Shown piece by piece: positions 9,983 to 19,037 of a DNA stretch of 64,000 bases. The notes beneath the pieces were generated by a model, which was given only the letters and a program-made list of their open reading frames with translations, was not told where the DNA came from and ran no database searches. Location: positions 868,001 through 932,000 of the forward strand of contig NZ_AP025476.1 of the NCBI RefSeq assembly GCF_024347415.1, in the 5' to 3' direction. Position numbers and translations under genes: made by a program. Positions within the stretch are counted from its first letter, which is position 1; each line of letters opens with the position of its first letter. This stretch comes from Vibrio crassostreae. Its GTDB lineage: Bacteria; Pseudomonadota; Gammaproteobacteria; Enterobacterales; Vibrionaceae.

Positions 9983-10634
9983 CTGATAATACTTCCGGTA
10001 GATGGCTTAACTGACTGAATTCGATCACTGTGCTATCTCCACGAATCTCTTTCAACTCAATACGTTCAATATCGCTGTTGCCTTGCAGCGTGATAGCCTC
10101 AAACACCGCATTCATCGGTGCATTTTTGGGCTTTAGAGTCAGTGTCCATGCTTGTACATTTTCATCAGAGCTGGTGTTAGTTGCGGGCTCAAAATTGAGT
10201 GCGAACTGTTCCTGAAGTTTTTGCGTGTCCCCATGAAACACTGACAAGAAGATATGGCTGAAATAAAACGCCATTGGATTTTCTTTGTCGGTGATGATTT
10301 TTGCGGGTTGATCGGTAAACCTTTGGCTCAGTTTGTTATCGGTGAGCACTAAGTTCACGGGAAACGGAGTGGTTTGTGTCCAGAGTAAGCCACTTGATTT
10401 GTCTAACAGAAATGTACCTTGTGACGTTAAAGGCTGGGCGAACATCTCCATATTGCGTGTTTGAGTGAACTCACCACGCACAATACTATTTTCGCTGAGC
10501 ACCGTCTGCAGCTCTGAAATAGAATTGACAGCAGCAGAGTTTTCTTTGGCGCTTACAAGGCCGCTTGCCATCATCGCAGTAAGTCCAATTAGCGCGATAT
10601 TGATGTATTTGCGACTGCGTTTAAACAGATTCAT
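9954..10634 (-). CDS. apeL: LolA-like periplasmic lipid carrier ApeL
   Basis: This 226-residue protein has a cleavable signal peptide: a basic start with Lys5, Arg6 and Arg8, a hydrophobic stretch to about residue 26, then a GLVSA-type cleavage site. A beta-rich LolA-like body follows (VRGEFTQTRNM, GTFLLDKSSGLLWTQ). LolA carries lipoproteins between membranes, and the paralogue inside APE clusters is presumed to carry the pigment lipid. Its place beside an MMPL exporter and a lipoprotein supports that. It overlaps apeK by 14 bases and apeM by 29. The housekeeping lolA should be elsewhere in the genome. Confidence 0.88.
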   Translation of the reverse strand: MNLFKRSRKYINIALIGLTAMMASGLVSAKENSAAVNSISELQTVLSENSIVRGEFTQTRNMEMFAQPLTSQGTFLLDKSSGLLWTQTTPFPVNLVLTDNKLSQRFTDQPAKIITDKENPMAFYFSHIFLSVFHGDTQKLQEQFALNFEPATNTSSDENVQAWTLTLKPKNAPMNAVFEAITLQGNSDIERIELKEIRGDSTVIEFSQLSHLPEVLSDAEAKQFQL

Positions 10635-11124
10635 GGTTCACCTGCTGTGGGTTAGAGGTTTGTGTTTGATGTTCAGTTGCTAGAGGTAAGCAACCAAATT
10701 GGTGCCAGTGTTCGACTTTGTCAGTAAACACTTTGGGTGAGGCAAAGCACATCTCTTGTTCTTCGATGGTGACGGCAACCTGCATGGTGTGAGCACGTGT
10801 CATTCGAGCACCGGTTAGAGCATCATGAATTTCATAATCGACGCGCAGGCGATTTTCCCACTCGGTGAGTTTCGCCGTTACCTTAATCTTGTGATTAAAC
10901 GGTATCGCCTTAATGTATTTCACGCGGGTATCGATGATAGGCCACATGTAGCCAGAATCCTTCATCTCATGGTAGTTGTACTCAATCTTATCCATCATGA
11001 TGCGCCTAACTTCTTCAAAGAATCGGAAGTAGTTGCCGTGATAGATCACGCCCATTGGGTCGGCATCTTGGAATGAGGTGATAAGCGTCACCTCAGATTG
11101 TAATGGGTGAAGGATTTCAGACAT
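10621..11124 (-). CDS. apeK: 4HBT-family acyl thioesterase ApeK
   Basis: This 167-residue hotdog thioesterase has the 4-hydroxybenzoyl-CoA thioesterase signature DPMGVIYHGNYFRFFEE, with Asp22 the likely catalytic residue. It probably hydrolyses acyl-CoA or acyl-ACP, releasing or proofreading starter or finished chains; which one cannot be read from sequence. The gene follows the ammonia-lyase after a 39-base gap and overlaps apeL by 14 bases. Housekeeping YbgC-type thioesterases share the fold, but the setting makes an APE function more likely. Confidence 0.88.
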   Translation of the reverse strand: MSEILHPLQSEVTLITSFQDADPMGVIYHGNYFRFFEEVRRIMMDKIEYNYHEMKDSGYMWPIIDTRVKYIKAIPFNHKIKVTAKLTEWENRLRVDYEIHDALTGARMTRAHTMQVAVTIEEQEMCFASPKVFTDKVEHWHQFGCLPLATEHQTQTSNPQQVNHESV

Positions 11125-11163
11125 AAATCGCTCTCAACAATATTGCGTAAAGGGGTAGCTACT

Positions 11164-12711
11164 TTATGAGTAAAGTGACCAGTGCTGACTTTGAATACGA
11201 GCAATGAAGTGGCGTAGATCGCCTTCAAGTGGTCGATCTTCTACGATAAATTCAAACTCCTTAAGCACTTCGTCGCGAATGTGCTTGAGGTTCTCACTCA
11301 TGTGGTGCTCATCAAGCTCATTGTGGCGCTTACGAAGTTCGAGTGCTTGTGTCCCCGCCAGTAGTGACGCTGCTGCCACTTGTTCGGTTAGCTCTAGAAC
11401 GCGTAAACAGTCACGAGCTGCGATGGTGCCCATACTCACTTTATCTTGGTTGTGACACTCAGTTGAGCGAGAGAATACGCTTGCTGGCATGGTGTGTTTC
11501 AATGCTTCTGCTGTCCAAGCTGAAACGCCAATCTGTACTGCTTTAAAGCCGTGGTTGATTGGCTTACGTTCGCCTTCAGCACCCGTTAGGTTGAATGGCA
11601 AACCGTTGTTGAACTTGTAGTCCATCAGCTGAGCCATTTGACGGTCAAGCAGATCAGCAAGGTTCGCAACTGCAGTTTTTAACGTATCCATCGCCATTGC
11701 AATGTGTCCACCGTAGAAGTGTCCACCGTGCAGTACGCGCTCATTATCACCATCGATAATTGGGTTGTCGTTGGCACTGTTTAGCTCGTTCTCGATCATT
11801 TGGCGTAGCCAAGGCAGAGAGTCTTGAACCACGCCGATAACATGTGGAGCACAGCGCAGAGAGTAACGATCTTGGAGGCGATCACTGTTACGTGGCGGGC
11901 GATCCGCTTGCAGATCATCACGCAGCCATGCTGCAACTTGCTGCTGGCCTGGATGTGGTTTAACAGCAAATAGCGCTTCATCGAAGTGGAAGTCGTTGCC
12001 ATGCATGCCGACAGATACCATTGCAGTGATCTTAGTTGATAGCTGAGCTAGATATTCTGCGCGTTTGTAGGCGATACAAGCCAGTGCCGTCATCACTGAT
12101 GTACCATTCATCAATGCTAAGCCTTCTTTTGGCTTGAGTTTGATAGGGCTAATGCCTAGCTCTTTGTAGACGTCACTGGTTGGGCGAATTTCACCCTTGT
12201 AGATAACATCGCGCTCGCCGATCAGGGCTGCAGCTAAGTAAGACAGAGGTGTTAAGTCGCCACTGGCACCCACCGATCCTTCTTGAGGAATACGCGGTGA
12301 AATATTTTGGTTGATCAGGGTAACGATTTGATTGAGCAGATCGTGAGTCACACCAGAGACACCTTGTGATAACGAACAAAGACGAGTTGCAAGGACTGCA
12401 CGAGCTTGTTCGTGAGACAATATTTCACCTAAACCACAGCCGTGAAAACGTGTTAAATGCAGTGGTAGCTCGTCAACTAGGTTTGGCGGAATCGCAACCG
12501 TACATGAGTCACCGTAACCCGTCGTTACACCGTAAATCACACCTTCTTCTTTCAATAGGCGTTCTAAGAAAGCGACACCTCGGTCGATCTTAGATGTGAA
12601 CTCGTTACTTGAATTCATCGAGGCTTTTGCGCCCTGTGAGATAGCGACAACATCCTCAATCGTGAGGCGTTCGGCACCAAAAGTGATGCTATTTGGATTC
12701 TTTTTCGTCAT
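11164..12711 (-). CDS. MIO-dependent aromatic amino acid ammonia-lyase (HAL/TAL/PAL family) within the APE cluster
   Basis: This 515-residue enzyme carries the Ala149-Ser150-Gly151 triad (GSVGASGDLTP) that self-cyclises to the MIO prosthetic group. The catalytic Tyr60 loop (YGVTTGYG) is intact. It deaminates an aromatic amino acid without reduction. The setting suggests tyrosine to 4-hydroxycinnamate, a ready starter for ApeH, rather than histidine breakdown, because no hut genes are nearby. The selectivity pair, by my alignment, is Phe89-His90 (RFHGCGLG). That differs from His-Leu in Rhodobacter TAL, Phe-Leu in typical PAL and Ser-His in HAL, so the substrate is not settled. It overlaps apeJ by 23 bases. 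Confidence 0.9.
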   Translation of the reverse strand: MTKKNPNSITFGAERLTIEDVVAISQGAKASMNSSNEFTSKIDRGVAFLERLLKEEGVIYGVTTGYGDSCTVAIPPNLVDELPLHLTRFHGCGLGEILSHEQARAVLATRLCSLSQGVSGVTHDLLNQIVTLINQNISPRIPQEGSVGASGDLTPLSYLAAALIGERDVIYKGEIRPTSDVYKELGISPIKLKPKEGLALMNGTSVMTALACIAYKRAEYLAQLSTKITAMVSVGMHGNDFHFDEALFAVKPHPGQQQVAAWLRDDLQADRPPRNSDRLQDRYSLRCAPHVIGVVQDSLPWLRQMIENELNSANDNPIIDGDNERVLHGGHFYGGHIAMAMDTLKTAVANLADLLDRQMAQLMDYKFNNGLPFNLTGAEGERKPINHGFKAVQIGVSAWTAEALKHTMPASVFSRSTECHNQDKVSMGTIAARDCLRVLELTEQVAAASLLAGTQALELRKRHNELDEHHMSENLKHIRDEVLKEFEFIVEDRPLEGDLRHFIARIQSQHWSLYS

Positions 12712-14491
12712 GGTGCTGGTTGCTCAATGTCCAAAAGTTAAAAAAGTTGTACCACTGAAGCGGTGCTTGCAGTGTGTAGTGCTGAAGTCGGTCTGCGTAT
12801 TTCTGCACGACTTGCTGTAAAGATTGTTCGCGAGTCTTTCTTGGTAGCTCGATTTTGTCGCTAAAATGCTCGAAATAAACATTAAAATGCGGCTTAGATT
12901 GTGAGTCGTCACGTAGGCCAAACAGTAAAAATACGGGTGCTTTTAGCACAGAGGCTAACATAAATGGACCTTGAGGGAATGGAGCTTCCTTACCTAAGAA
13001 CTCAGCCCATACTGAGCGGCTCTCTTTGCTGGTGGAAGTTCTATCGCCAACAATTACGATCCATTCTCCTTGCTCCAACTTCTGTTGTAATAAGATAGCC
13101 GTATCTGGCCCCATTGATGTCACTTGAATCAGGTTTAAATCAGACTGCGGGTTAACTGCTTTCATTACTGAATTAAAACGTTCAGCGTGCTCAGTGAAAA
13201 CCAGAGCGTTGATTTTAATGTTCGAGTGTCTGCGACCCAAAGCTCGGCACAGCTCAATATTGCCAAGGTGAGATCCAAGGATTAGCACACCTTGCTTATT
13301 TGCCACCATGCTCTCGAACTGGTCTTGGCCATGAATAGTCAGGTTATCTGCCGAGAAATCACCTTTCCATGCCGCGAGCTTGTCGAGCATCGTATGGCCA
13401 AATGAAAGCAGATGTTTGTAACTGGTTAGTTCTCCGGGGAGCTCAATATTTTGCTGTTCCGCATAGGCTTTTAATTGGAATAGATATTGTTCGGAAGCGT
13501 TTCGCGCACGCTGGCCCGTCAAGTGGTAGTAACGCATCACACCACGCAGAATGAGGTTGAACACACCGCGACCTAACAAGGTATAAATGGCTAATAACAG
13601 CTTAATGCCTAATACTGTGCCGCGTTCTTGAGTGCGGGACCAGTGTGGTTGTTCAGAAGCTTGAGGCTCTGAATCAGTCGATAAATTTGGGTTATTATCA
13701 GCTGAATCGGATTTGAAATGGCGAGCAATCAGTTTTGGTGCTCTTGGTAGCATGCCGAAGAATAGACGTGTATGCATCCAACTGATTTTGACGTTATCCC
13801 ACAACGCATCGAAATGAGAGATGCCGTTCTCAGGATAGATAACGCGCGTTTCAACGAAGTCTATGTCGCAACCTTCCCAATACAGGCGAACCAAAATCTC
13901 GATATCGAAGTCCATTCTCGAACCAACATCGTACTTATTCAACACAGTTTGAGTTTGGTTGATAGGATACGCTCTAAAGCCACACATGCTGTCTTTAATT
14001 GATAAAGAAAGGGTTTCTATCCATACCCAGATATGTGTCGCGTAGCGCCCATAGAGCCTTGCTTTGGGTACGCTGTCGTCGTAGATAGGCTGGCCTGATA
14101 TCAGACGTTGTGGCTTAGCTTGTGAGGCCTCAATCAATATTGGCAAGGCTTCCAGGTCGTGTTGCCCATCAGCATCTATCTGAATAGCGTGGCTAAAGCC
14201 TAGTCGCTGCGCTTTTTTGATTCCGGCTTTTACTGCGCCGCCTTTACCTTGGTTCTGTTCAAGCGTCACCAAGGTTACGTTTGAATTCTCTGCTAGGGGA
14301 GACAGAAACTGTTTTGTTGTGAGTTCACTGCCATCGTCAACGATGATGATCGGTAACTCAAAATGATGGAGTGACGACACCACAGCCGGCATGGTTGCGC
14401 CATGGTTAAAGCACGGGATAAGGAAGCAAGCCTTGTAGCTGCTTTCTTTTGTGTGGTGTTGAGAAGTAGCCTCGACGGGAGTGCTATTCAC
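12689..14491 (-). CDS. apeJ: Glycosyltransferase family 2 / LpxL-like acyltransferase fusion ApeJ
   Basis: This 600-residue two-domain enzyme starts with a GT2 glycosyltransferase. It has the nucleotide-binding IIIVDDGS (48-55) and the DxD metal motif IDADGQ (Asp106, Asp108). After a polar linker near residues 260-290 comes a lysophospholipid/LpxL-like acyltransferase, with His408 and Glu413 (HxxxxE) in LGSHLGNIEL. A hydrophobic segment near 295-310 may anchor it to the inner membrane. The fusion is characteristic of APE clusters and probably adds a sugar and an acyl group to build the membrane anchor of the pigment. Domain calls are firm; the donor and acceptor are unknown. Confidence 0.92.
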   Translation of the reverse strand: MNSTPVEATSQHHTKESSYKACFLIPCFNHGATMPAVVSSLHHFELPIIIVDDGSELTTKQFLSPLAENSNVTLVTLEQNQGKGGAVKAGIKKAQRLGFSHAIQIDADGQHDLEALPILIEASQAKPQRLISGQPIYDDSVPKARLYGRYATHIWVWIETLSLSIKDSMCGFRAYPINQTQTVLNKYDVGSRMDFDIEILVRLYWEGCDIDFVETRVIYPENGISHFDALWDNVKISWMHTRLFFGMLPRAPKLIARHFKSDSADNNPNLSTDSEPQASEQPHWSRTQERGTVLGIKLLLAIYTLLGRGVFNLILRGVMRYYHLTGQRARNASEQYLFQLKAYAEQQNIELPGELTSYKHLLSFGHTMLDKLAAWKGDFSADNLTIHGQDQFESMVANKQGVLILGSHLGNIELCRALGRRHSNIKINALVFTEHAERFNSVMKAVNPQSDLNLIQVTSMGPDTAILLQQKLEQGEWIVIVGDRTSTSKESRSVWAEFLGKEAPFPQGPFMLASVLKAPVFLLFGLRDDSQSKPHFNVYFEHFSDKIELPRKTREQSLQQVVQKYADRLQHYTLQAPLQWYNFFNFWTLSNQHHDEKESK

Positions 14492-14846
14492 TTTTCTCTC
14501 CCAGCTTCATTTTGCCTGAAGAGTGGGTCTGTTCACCGTTGTTTGAGGTGTAACTGAAGCTCAGCTTGTCTTTGTCAGCATCCCATTTGAGTGATAGCTG
14601 GATTGTAGCATCAGGCAGGATAGGCTCTTGGAACTTGATGACTTCCATTCCTTTAAAGAAACCAGGAACGCCTAACTCTTGGATTGCGTAGTGAAGTGCC
14701 CAATCAATTTGCGTGACGCCAGGTAGAATAGGGAAGCTCTTGAAGTGCCCCTTAAAATCGGTGATATCTCCGCTAACATGAAGTGTCAGGGTCGATTCAT
14801 TTTCTACCGTGTCTACAGCAATGATGTTTGGTTTTCTTTTATCCAT
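14484..14846 (-). CDS. apeI: Small hotdog dehydratase ApeI
   Basis: This 120-residue FabA/FabZ-like protein contains FKGHFKSFPILPGVTQIDW, the dehydratase signature FxGHFPxxPxxPGV. His34 is the catalytic His and Asp48 stands where FabZ has Glu. In APE biosynthesis ApeI acts with ApeP as dehydratase or isomerase on the growing polyene. It overlaps apeJ by eight bases. The 88-base gap upstream to apeH is A/T-rich and could hold a secondary promoter, but no clear -35/-10 pair stood out. Confidence 0.9.
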   Translation of the reverse strand: MDKRKPNIIAVDTVENESTLTLHVSGDITDFKGHFKSFPILPGVTQIDWALHYAIQELGVPGFFKGMEVIKFQEPILPDATIQLSLKWDADKDKLSFSYTSNNGEQTHSSGKMKLGEKSE

Positions 14847-14934
14847 AGGGCGTGCTTAGAATCCTTGGGCAAATATTGGTTCTTTGACAAAAATATAAAA
14901 AGATAATCTCAGTGTAAAATACGATCAGCGGTTT

Positions 14935-16323
14935 CTATGATTTTATTAGCTGTTCTATGTGAGACGTTAATCGCTTGCCTTGGCTGTTGAGAGGAATCTC
15001 ATCAACAATACGATACTTTCGTGGGATAGCGATTGGCTCTAACCACTTTCTGAGCTCTGTACGCAGCATCAACCAGAATTTGCCTTTGCTCATGGTCGAT
15101 AGAGCGGCTTGGCCTTCATCTGATAATACCAAAACAGAGGCTAAGATTAATCGCTCAGGCTCCTCAAATGGAATCACCACGCATTCGCTTATCCAAGGCA
15201 GTTGCTCAAGTCGTTTCTCCACTTCAACCAGTGATACTCGTTTTTCTTCTATCTTGATCACGCGGTCGGTTCGGCCTTTCAATATGAATTGATTATCCGA
15301 GACCATTTCGCATTCATCAGCGGTTTGATACCAGCTATTCTTATCGATGTAGGGCGACAATAACTTAATGCAATTCTCACTGTTGAGACTAGCCTCAATA
15401 CAGTCAAAAAGTTGCCAAGGGGTTTGAGCGCTCTCTTGTTGGCGAAAGGCGATGCCACCGGTCTCTGTGCTGCCAAATACCTCGATAGGTAAATGTCCTA
15501 GTAGATCTCGTGACTGGTGAGCCGACTCGGTAGGCAATGGGCCACCTGAAGAGAAGATTCCTGCAAGTTGTACCTTGTTGGTCTCATGCTTTAATCGCTT
15601 GAGTAGCGCAGGGCTGCTGATCAGAACACAGTTTTTATTGGCATGAGACAGAATTTGTTCTGGGTACTCAAGGTTGTTTCGAGCAAATGGCACACCAGAA
15701 CAGAGCGGCCATAAGATTCTAAACAGCAGGCCATAGATGTGTTGGTGGGAAACGGTGCTTTGGATTCGGTTTCCCTTGAGTAAAGCATCCCAGTTCTTGT
15801 GTAACTGAGCCGTTTCAATATCTAGGTGTTCTAACGTTTTATCTATCGCTTTTGGCGTGCCACTTGAACCTGAAGTGAACAGAGTTAATGGGACTGTTGC
15901 CAAATCAATGGTCGTAAGATTCTCGGTTAGAGGTTTTTGTGCTTCAGTGTTTGAATCCAATAAGGTTTGGATATTACGAACGTCACTCACCTCAACTTCG
16001 CCAATCGAGTTATCAACTAGCAGGCAATCAAACTGCTTACTTAACTCAGCAAGCGCACATGGCTGGTAGTTGCCCGGTAAGATGATGTGTTTGTTGGCTG
16101 CTGCACATGCCAAAAAGGCCACCGCAAATAGGTAGCTGTCTTGGGTACAAATCGCGATTCGTTGAAAAGGGGATAAAGACAAAAATTGTACGAGTTGAGA
16201 TAAGTCGTCGTTAAATGTTTGCCACGTAATCTCGCTATTGTCGTCAAAGCAGACAATAGATTCAGGGGCTCTGTCCTGGCTGAGAAGCTCAGACAACGAG
16301 GTGTAAGATACGGTTTGGGTCAT
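14935..16323 (-). CDS. apeH: Acyl-CoA/acyl-ACP synthetase (ANL superfamily) ApeH
   Basis: This AMP-forming ligase activates the aromatic starter acid and loads it for the ketosynthase. The 462 residues show the P-loop LFTSGSSGTPKA (148-159), the adenylate motif FGSTETGG (283-290), the hinge GRTDRVIKI (350-358) and the C-terminal lysine Lys450 in SQGKRL. In the Xenorhabdus system ApeH activates 4-hydroxybenzoate-type starters. With the ammonia-lyase in this cluster, a 4-hydroxycinnamate-like substrate is equally possible. It lies six bases after apeG. Confidence 0.92.
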   Translation of the reverse strand: MTQTVSYTSLSELLSQDRAPESIVCFDDNSEITWQTFNDDLSQLVQFLSLSPFQRIAICTQDSYLFAVAFLACAAANKHIILPGNYQPCALAELSKQFDCLLVDNSIGEVEVSDVRNIQTLLDSNTEAQKPLTENLTTIDLATVPLTLFTSGSSGTPKAIDKTLEHLDIETAQLHKNWDALLKGNRIQSTVSHQHIYGLLFRILWPLCSGVPFARNNLEYPEQILSHANKNCVLISSPALLKRLKHETNKVQLAGIFSSGGPLPTESAHQSRDLLGHLPIEVFGSTETGGIAFRQQESAQTPWQLFDCIEASLNSENCIKLLSPYIDKNSWYQTADECEMVSDNQFILKGRTDRVIKIEEKRVSLVEVEKRLEQLPWISECVVIPFEEPERLILASVLVLSDEGQAALSTMSKGKFWLMLRTELRKWLEPIAIPRKYRIVDEIPLNSQGKRLTSHIEQLIKS

Positions 16324-16329
16324 AACAAT

Positions 16330-16887
16330 TTAACTCTGACGAATGCGCTGTCTTACTACCCACTCTCCTGCAAAGAGTAACCCTGCAAACAGATAGCTGA
16401 GTAAGCCATTGTATAGGGTCCATACTTCTAGCGGTTGGAAGCAGGTGTAAAGGGCAATAGAGCCATTGATAACAAAGAACAAGCACCACATTTTGGTGAC
16501 TTTTCGTGTGTAATCAACGCCACTTTGCGGAAGTTCAGGCTCTTGAAGGCGAGCAAGACGTTCGATAATCGTTTGTGGTTGCCATAGGCTCGAAGCGAAT
16601 ACAACCAGCATACAAACATTAACGATAACGGGATAATAGGTTAGCCAGCCGTGTTGCTTAAAGGCTAAGCCTAAAGCCAGCAGAACAATACCGGCACTTC
16701 CACTGATCCAAGCTAGGTGTTTTAGCTCTTTGATTTTAGCCTGACCGCCGGTGAAAATGCGTACAGCAAAGATAGCGGCTAAGGCAATACCAACGGTTTG
16801 TAAGCCAAACTTGTTGAGTCCAAAGTAAACCGCTATTGGATAAGTGAAAAGTATAATTGCCGACAGTAAAGTCAGCAGAGGACGCAT
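16330..16887 (-). CDS. apeG: APE cluster integral membrane protein ApeG
   Basis: This 185-residue, highly hydrophobic protein has about five predicted transmembrane helices and no recognisable catalytic motif. It ends in the basic tail RQRIRQS. It shares one base with the apeF stop and lies six bases before apeH, so it is firmly inside the operon. A similar small membrane protein is a standard APE cluster member. Its function is unknown; a scaffold or transport role is only a guess. Confidence 0.8.
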   Translation of the reverse strand: MRPLLTLLSAIILFTYPIAVYFGLNKFGLQTVGIALAAIFAVRIFTGGQAKIKELKHLAWISGSAGIVLLALGLAFKQHGWLTYYPVIVNVCMLVVFASSLWQPQTIIERLARLQEPELPQSGVDYTRKVTKMWCLFFVINGSIALYTCFQPLEVWTLYNGLLSYLFAGLLFAGEWVVRQRIRQS

Positions 16888-17144
16888 TAGGCGTCCTTCA
16901 ATAGTTCAACCACAGATTCGACAACGTCATTAACGGTGCGCACTGCTTTGAACTCTTCAGGTTTTATCTTCTTACCTGTGACGTTCTGTAGGTGAACGAC
17001 CAAATCAACGGCATCAATGCTGTCTAGGTCTAGATCAAGATAGAGATGAGCTTCAGGGGTGATATCTTCAGCATCAAGCTCGAACAGCTCAATAAGCGCA
17101 TCTTTAACCTGGTTGTATACTTCTTGTTGGTTAGCTTGTGTCAT
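16887..17144 (-). CDS. apeF: Acyl carrier protein ApeF
   Basis: This 85-residue acyl carrier protein has its phosphopantetheine attachment Ser42 in DLDLDSIDAVDL. It carries the growing polyene as a thioester. It lies ten bases after apeE and overlaps apeG by one base. The two carrier proteins are clearly different sequences, which suggests division of labour between starter loading and chain elongation, as reported for ApeE and ApeF in Xenorhabdus. Confidence 0.93.
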   Translation of the reverse strand: MTQANQQEVYNQVKDALIELFELDAEDITPEAHLYLDLDLDSIDAVDLVVHLQNVTGKKIKPEEFKAVRTVNDVVESVVELLKDA

Positions 17145-17154
17145 AAAGATCTGT

Positions 17155-17415
17155 CTAGTTATTCGTTTGAGAAGAGATGTAGTTCGCTAGATTTTCAACT
17201 GACGCAAAGTGCTGTCGAGTGTTTGAATCATCTGCATCGATAACAATGTTGTACTTTTTCTTGATAGCAAGGCCAAGCTCAAGGGCATCGATAGAGTCCA
17301 GTCCAAGTCCATCACCAAATAGTGGAGCTTCCGTTTCAATCTCATCAATGCTCATGTCTTCAAGGTTCAATGCGTCGATGATCAGTTGTTTCAGTTCGTT
17401 GTGTAATGTTTCCAC
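17155..17415 (-). CDS. apeE: Acyl carrier protein ApeE
   Basis: This 86-residue acyl carrier protein has a GLGLDSIDALEL motif with the modified serine at Ser41. It is the first of the two adjacent carrier proteins and follows a 105-base gap after apeD. Both ACPs need a 4'-phosphopantetheinyl transferase. None is encoded in the window, so a housekeeping enzyme must serve. Confidence 0.93.
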   Translation of the reverse strand: METLHNELKQLIIDALNLEDMSIDEIETEAPLFGDGLGLDSIDALELGLAIKKKYNIVIDADDSNTRQHFASVENLANYISSQTNN

Positions 17416-17520
17416 TTTGGCCTACTTAATGCTTTATCTGAATGCTGCTTTAAGGGGGCGATTCTACATTATATGAGGTATTTTCGAAATGCCGATATCG
17501 CCTGTTATGTTATTGATACG

Positions 17521-18291
17521 CTAAATGTTTTCTTCGGAAGGGAAAATTGTTTGTGCAAGATGATGATTAAGGCGCCTTGCTGCCGAAGTTAAATTATTTG
17601 AGCCTTCAATAAATGGTTCGACTTCTATTTTACCTTTCACCGCGACATGAAAAAAGGGCTTCGACGCAGGAACTTGATACCATTTTTTCTCTTTCGTTAA
17701 GAATGTCGGAGAAACCGTAATATGAATCACGCGTAAATCGGTTTGTGTTCGAGTCGCGATTTGTGCCGCCCCACGCTGTAAGGATGGTTCAATTCCTGGC
17801 GTTGTGCGAGTTCCTTCGGGAAAAATCAGCAGGACATTGCCACGTGAGAAGCGTTCTTCACAGCGCTCTAAAAGATCGTCAGGAGCTTGGTTCGGTATAT
17901 AACCTGCCGCTTTGACAATCCTTTTCATAAAAGGGTTTTCCCAAATGGCCGCTTTGACGAGGCAATCACATTGAGGAAGTTGGGAGGCGATCAGCACATA
18001 GTCAATCAAACTTGGGTGGTTTGCGACGATAATGCAGTTACGGTCGTTACGCAGTAGTTCTGCACCATCAATTCGGTAATCGATTGCTCCGGTGAACTTC
18101 ATGATCTGGCAAAACGCATTGAATGAGAAACGGATTAATCGCTGTGCTTTAAGCTCTCTTTTAATGGTATTGGGAGTGGTTAGCGCGATAGTCGGTAAGA
18201 TTAAGAAGCTCAATACTAAGCCACCCAAACCAAAGATGGTAAAGCAGAGGCCTGTCGCGAATACTCGCCAATACTGGTCTACTCTGCTCAT
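17521..18291 (-). CDS. apeD: Lysophospholipid acyltransferase-like protein ApeD
   Basis: This PlsC-family acyltransferase of 256 residues has a hydrophobic N-terminus (about residues 10-38). The HX4D catalytic motif is in NHPSLIDY (His92, Asp97) and the substrate-binding motif is FPEGTR (157-162). It probably acylates a lipid or sugar during assembly of the pigment anchor at the inner membrane. Its start overlaps the apeC stop by one base (TAATG), showing coupling. PlsC itself is the alternative, but the operon context favours the APE role. Confidence 0.9.
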   Translation of the reverse strand: MSRVDQYWRVFATGLCFTIFGLGGLVLSFLILPTIALTTPNTIKRELKAQRLIRFSFNAFCQIMKFTGAIDYRIDGAELLRNDRNCIIVANHPSLIDYVLIASQLPQCDCLVKAAIWENPFMKRIVKAAGYIPNQAPDDLLERCEERFSRGNVLLIFPEGTRTTPGIEPSLQRGAAQIATRTQTDLRVIHITVSPTFLTKEKKWYQVPASKPFFHVAVKGKIEVEPFIEGSNNLTSAARRLNHHLAQTIFPSEENI

Positions 18292-19037
18292 TACGCTGTA
18301 CCTGTCTCGGTGTTATTTACCCAAGACCAAGTTTGGTGCTTGCCAGCAATAGCCCACTTATTTGTACCTAATAAGATATGTTGGAGCGTTTGTAACCCTT
18401 GTGGTAACACGGAAGATGCTTGGTTGGTCTCTACTGTCCTAGTAATAGAGTATTCACTGCCAGCGGTGAGCACTAAGCCCAGCGCATAATCAGCAAAGTT
18501 CTGTGTTTCGTACTCTTGGTAGAGCTCGGGCAGAGGTTGGTCGAAATCGATAACTAACACTCGATGCGACGGATATTGATGAAGGTAAAGATAAGCTTCG
18601 ATCAGAGCGTTATGGAAAGTATCTTGCCCTGCGGCTATTGAAGTCAGTGGAATCGGTGCTTTGGCGGCAATGGTGGTTAGACCGGCTGCGGTATTATGTA
18701 CCGACTGCGAGAACGCCATTGGTGAGGCATCGTCACCTTCTAATATCGACTGAATCAAAGTGGCGGTTCGATGCAACTCACCATGTCGGCTAGCAAAGAC
18801 CAGATAATCAATCGAGGTGTCTTTTAATAGGGTTAACGCGGTTTGGACAGCAAGTTTGCTTTGCACACTCATTCGGCGGCGCATCATTGGAGGAATAGCT
18901 TTAAATTCAGTTGAGCCATCTTGTGGCCAATCTAAATTAGTGCTCCACGCTTGCCATTCAGCAATAGAATTGAGCCCCGCTGAATTTGCAGACCATTTCT
19001 CAATATTAAACGACATTAATTGGGATTGATTTGACAT
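18291..19037 (-). CDS. apeC: Cysteine-less ketosynthase-like chain length factor ApeC
   Basis: This 248-residue protein is a truncated ketosynthase homologue. Where an active ketosynthase has its nucleophile (STACSS in ApeO), this one reads TSIAAGQD, so the Cys is apparently replaced by Ala. It is also about 150 residues shorter than ApeO. In the Xenorhabdus APE system ApeC is the partner that forms a heterodimer with ApeO and sets chain length. It is the first gene of the minus-strand operon, divergent from the lipoprotein gene at 19110 across a 72-base gap that must hold the promoters for both arms. Confidence 0.88.
   Translation of the reverse strand: MSNQSQLMSFNIEKWSANSAGLNSIAEWQAWSTNLDWPQDGSTEFKAIPPMMRRRMSVQSKLAVQTALTLLKDTSIDYLVFASRHGELHRTATLIQSILEGDDASPMAFSQSVHNTAAGLTTIAAKAPIPLTSIAAGQDTFHNALIEAYLYLHQYPSHRVLVIDFDQPLPELYQEYETQNFADYALGLVLTAGSEYSITRTVETNQASSVLPQGLQTLQHILLGTNKWAIAGKHQTWSWVNNTETGTA

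Noticed and set aside
11164..12711. Histidine ammonia-lyase HutH of histidine degradation
   Set aside because: No hutU, hutI or hutG is nearby, and the gene is coupled inside the aryl polyene operon with a non-HAL selectivity pair.
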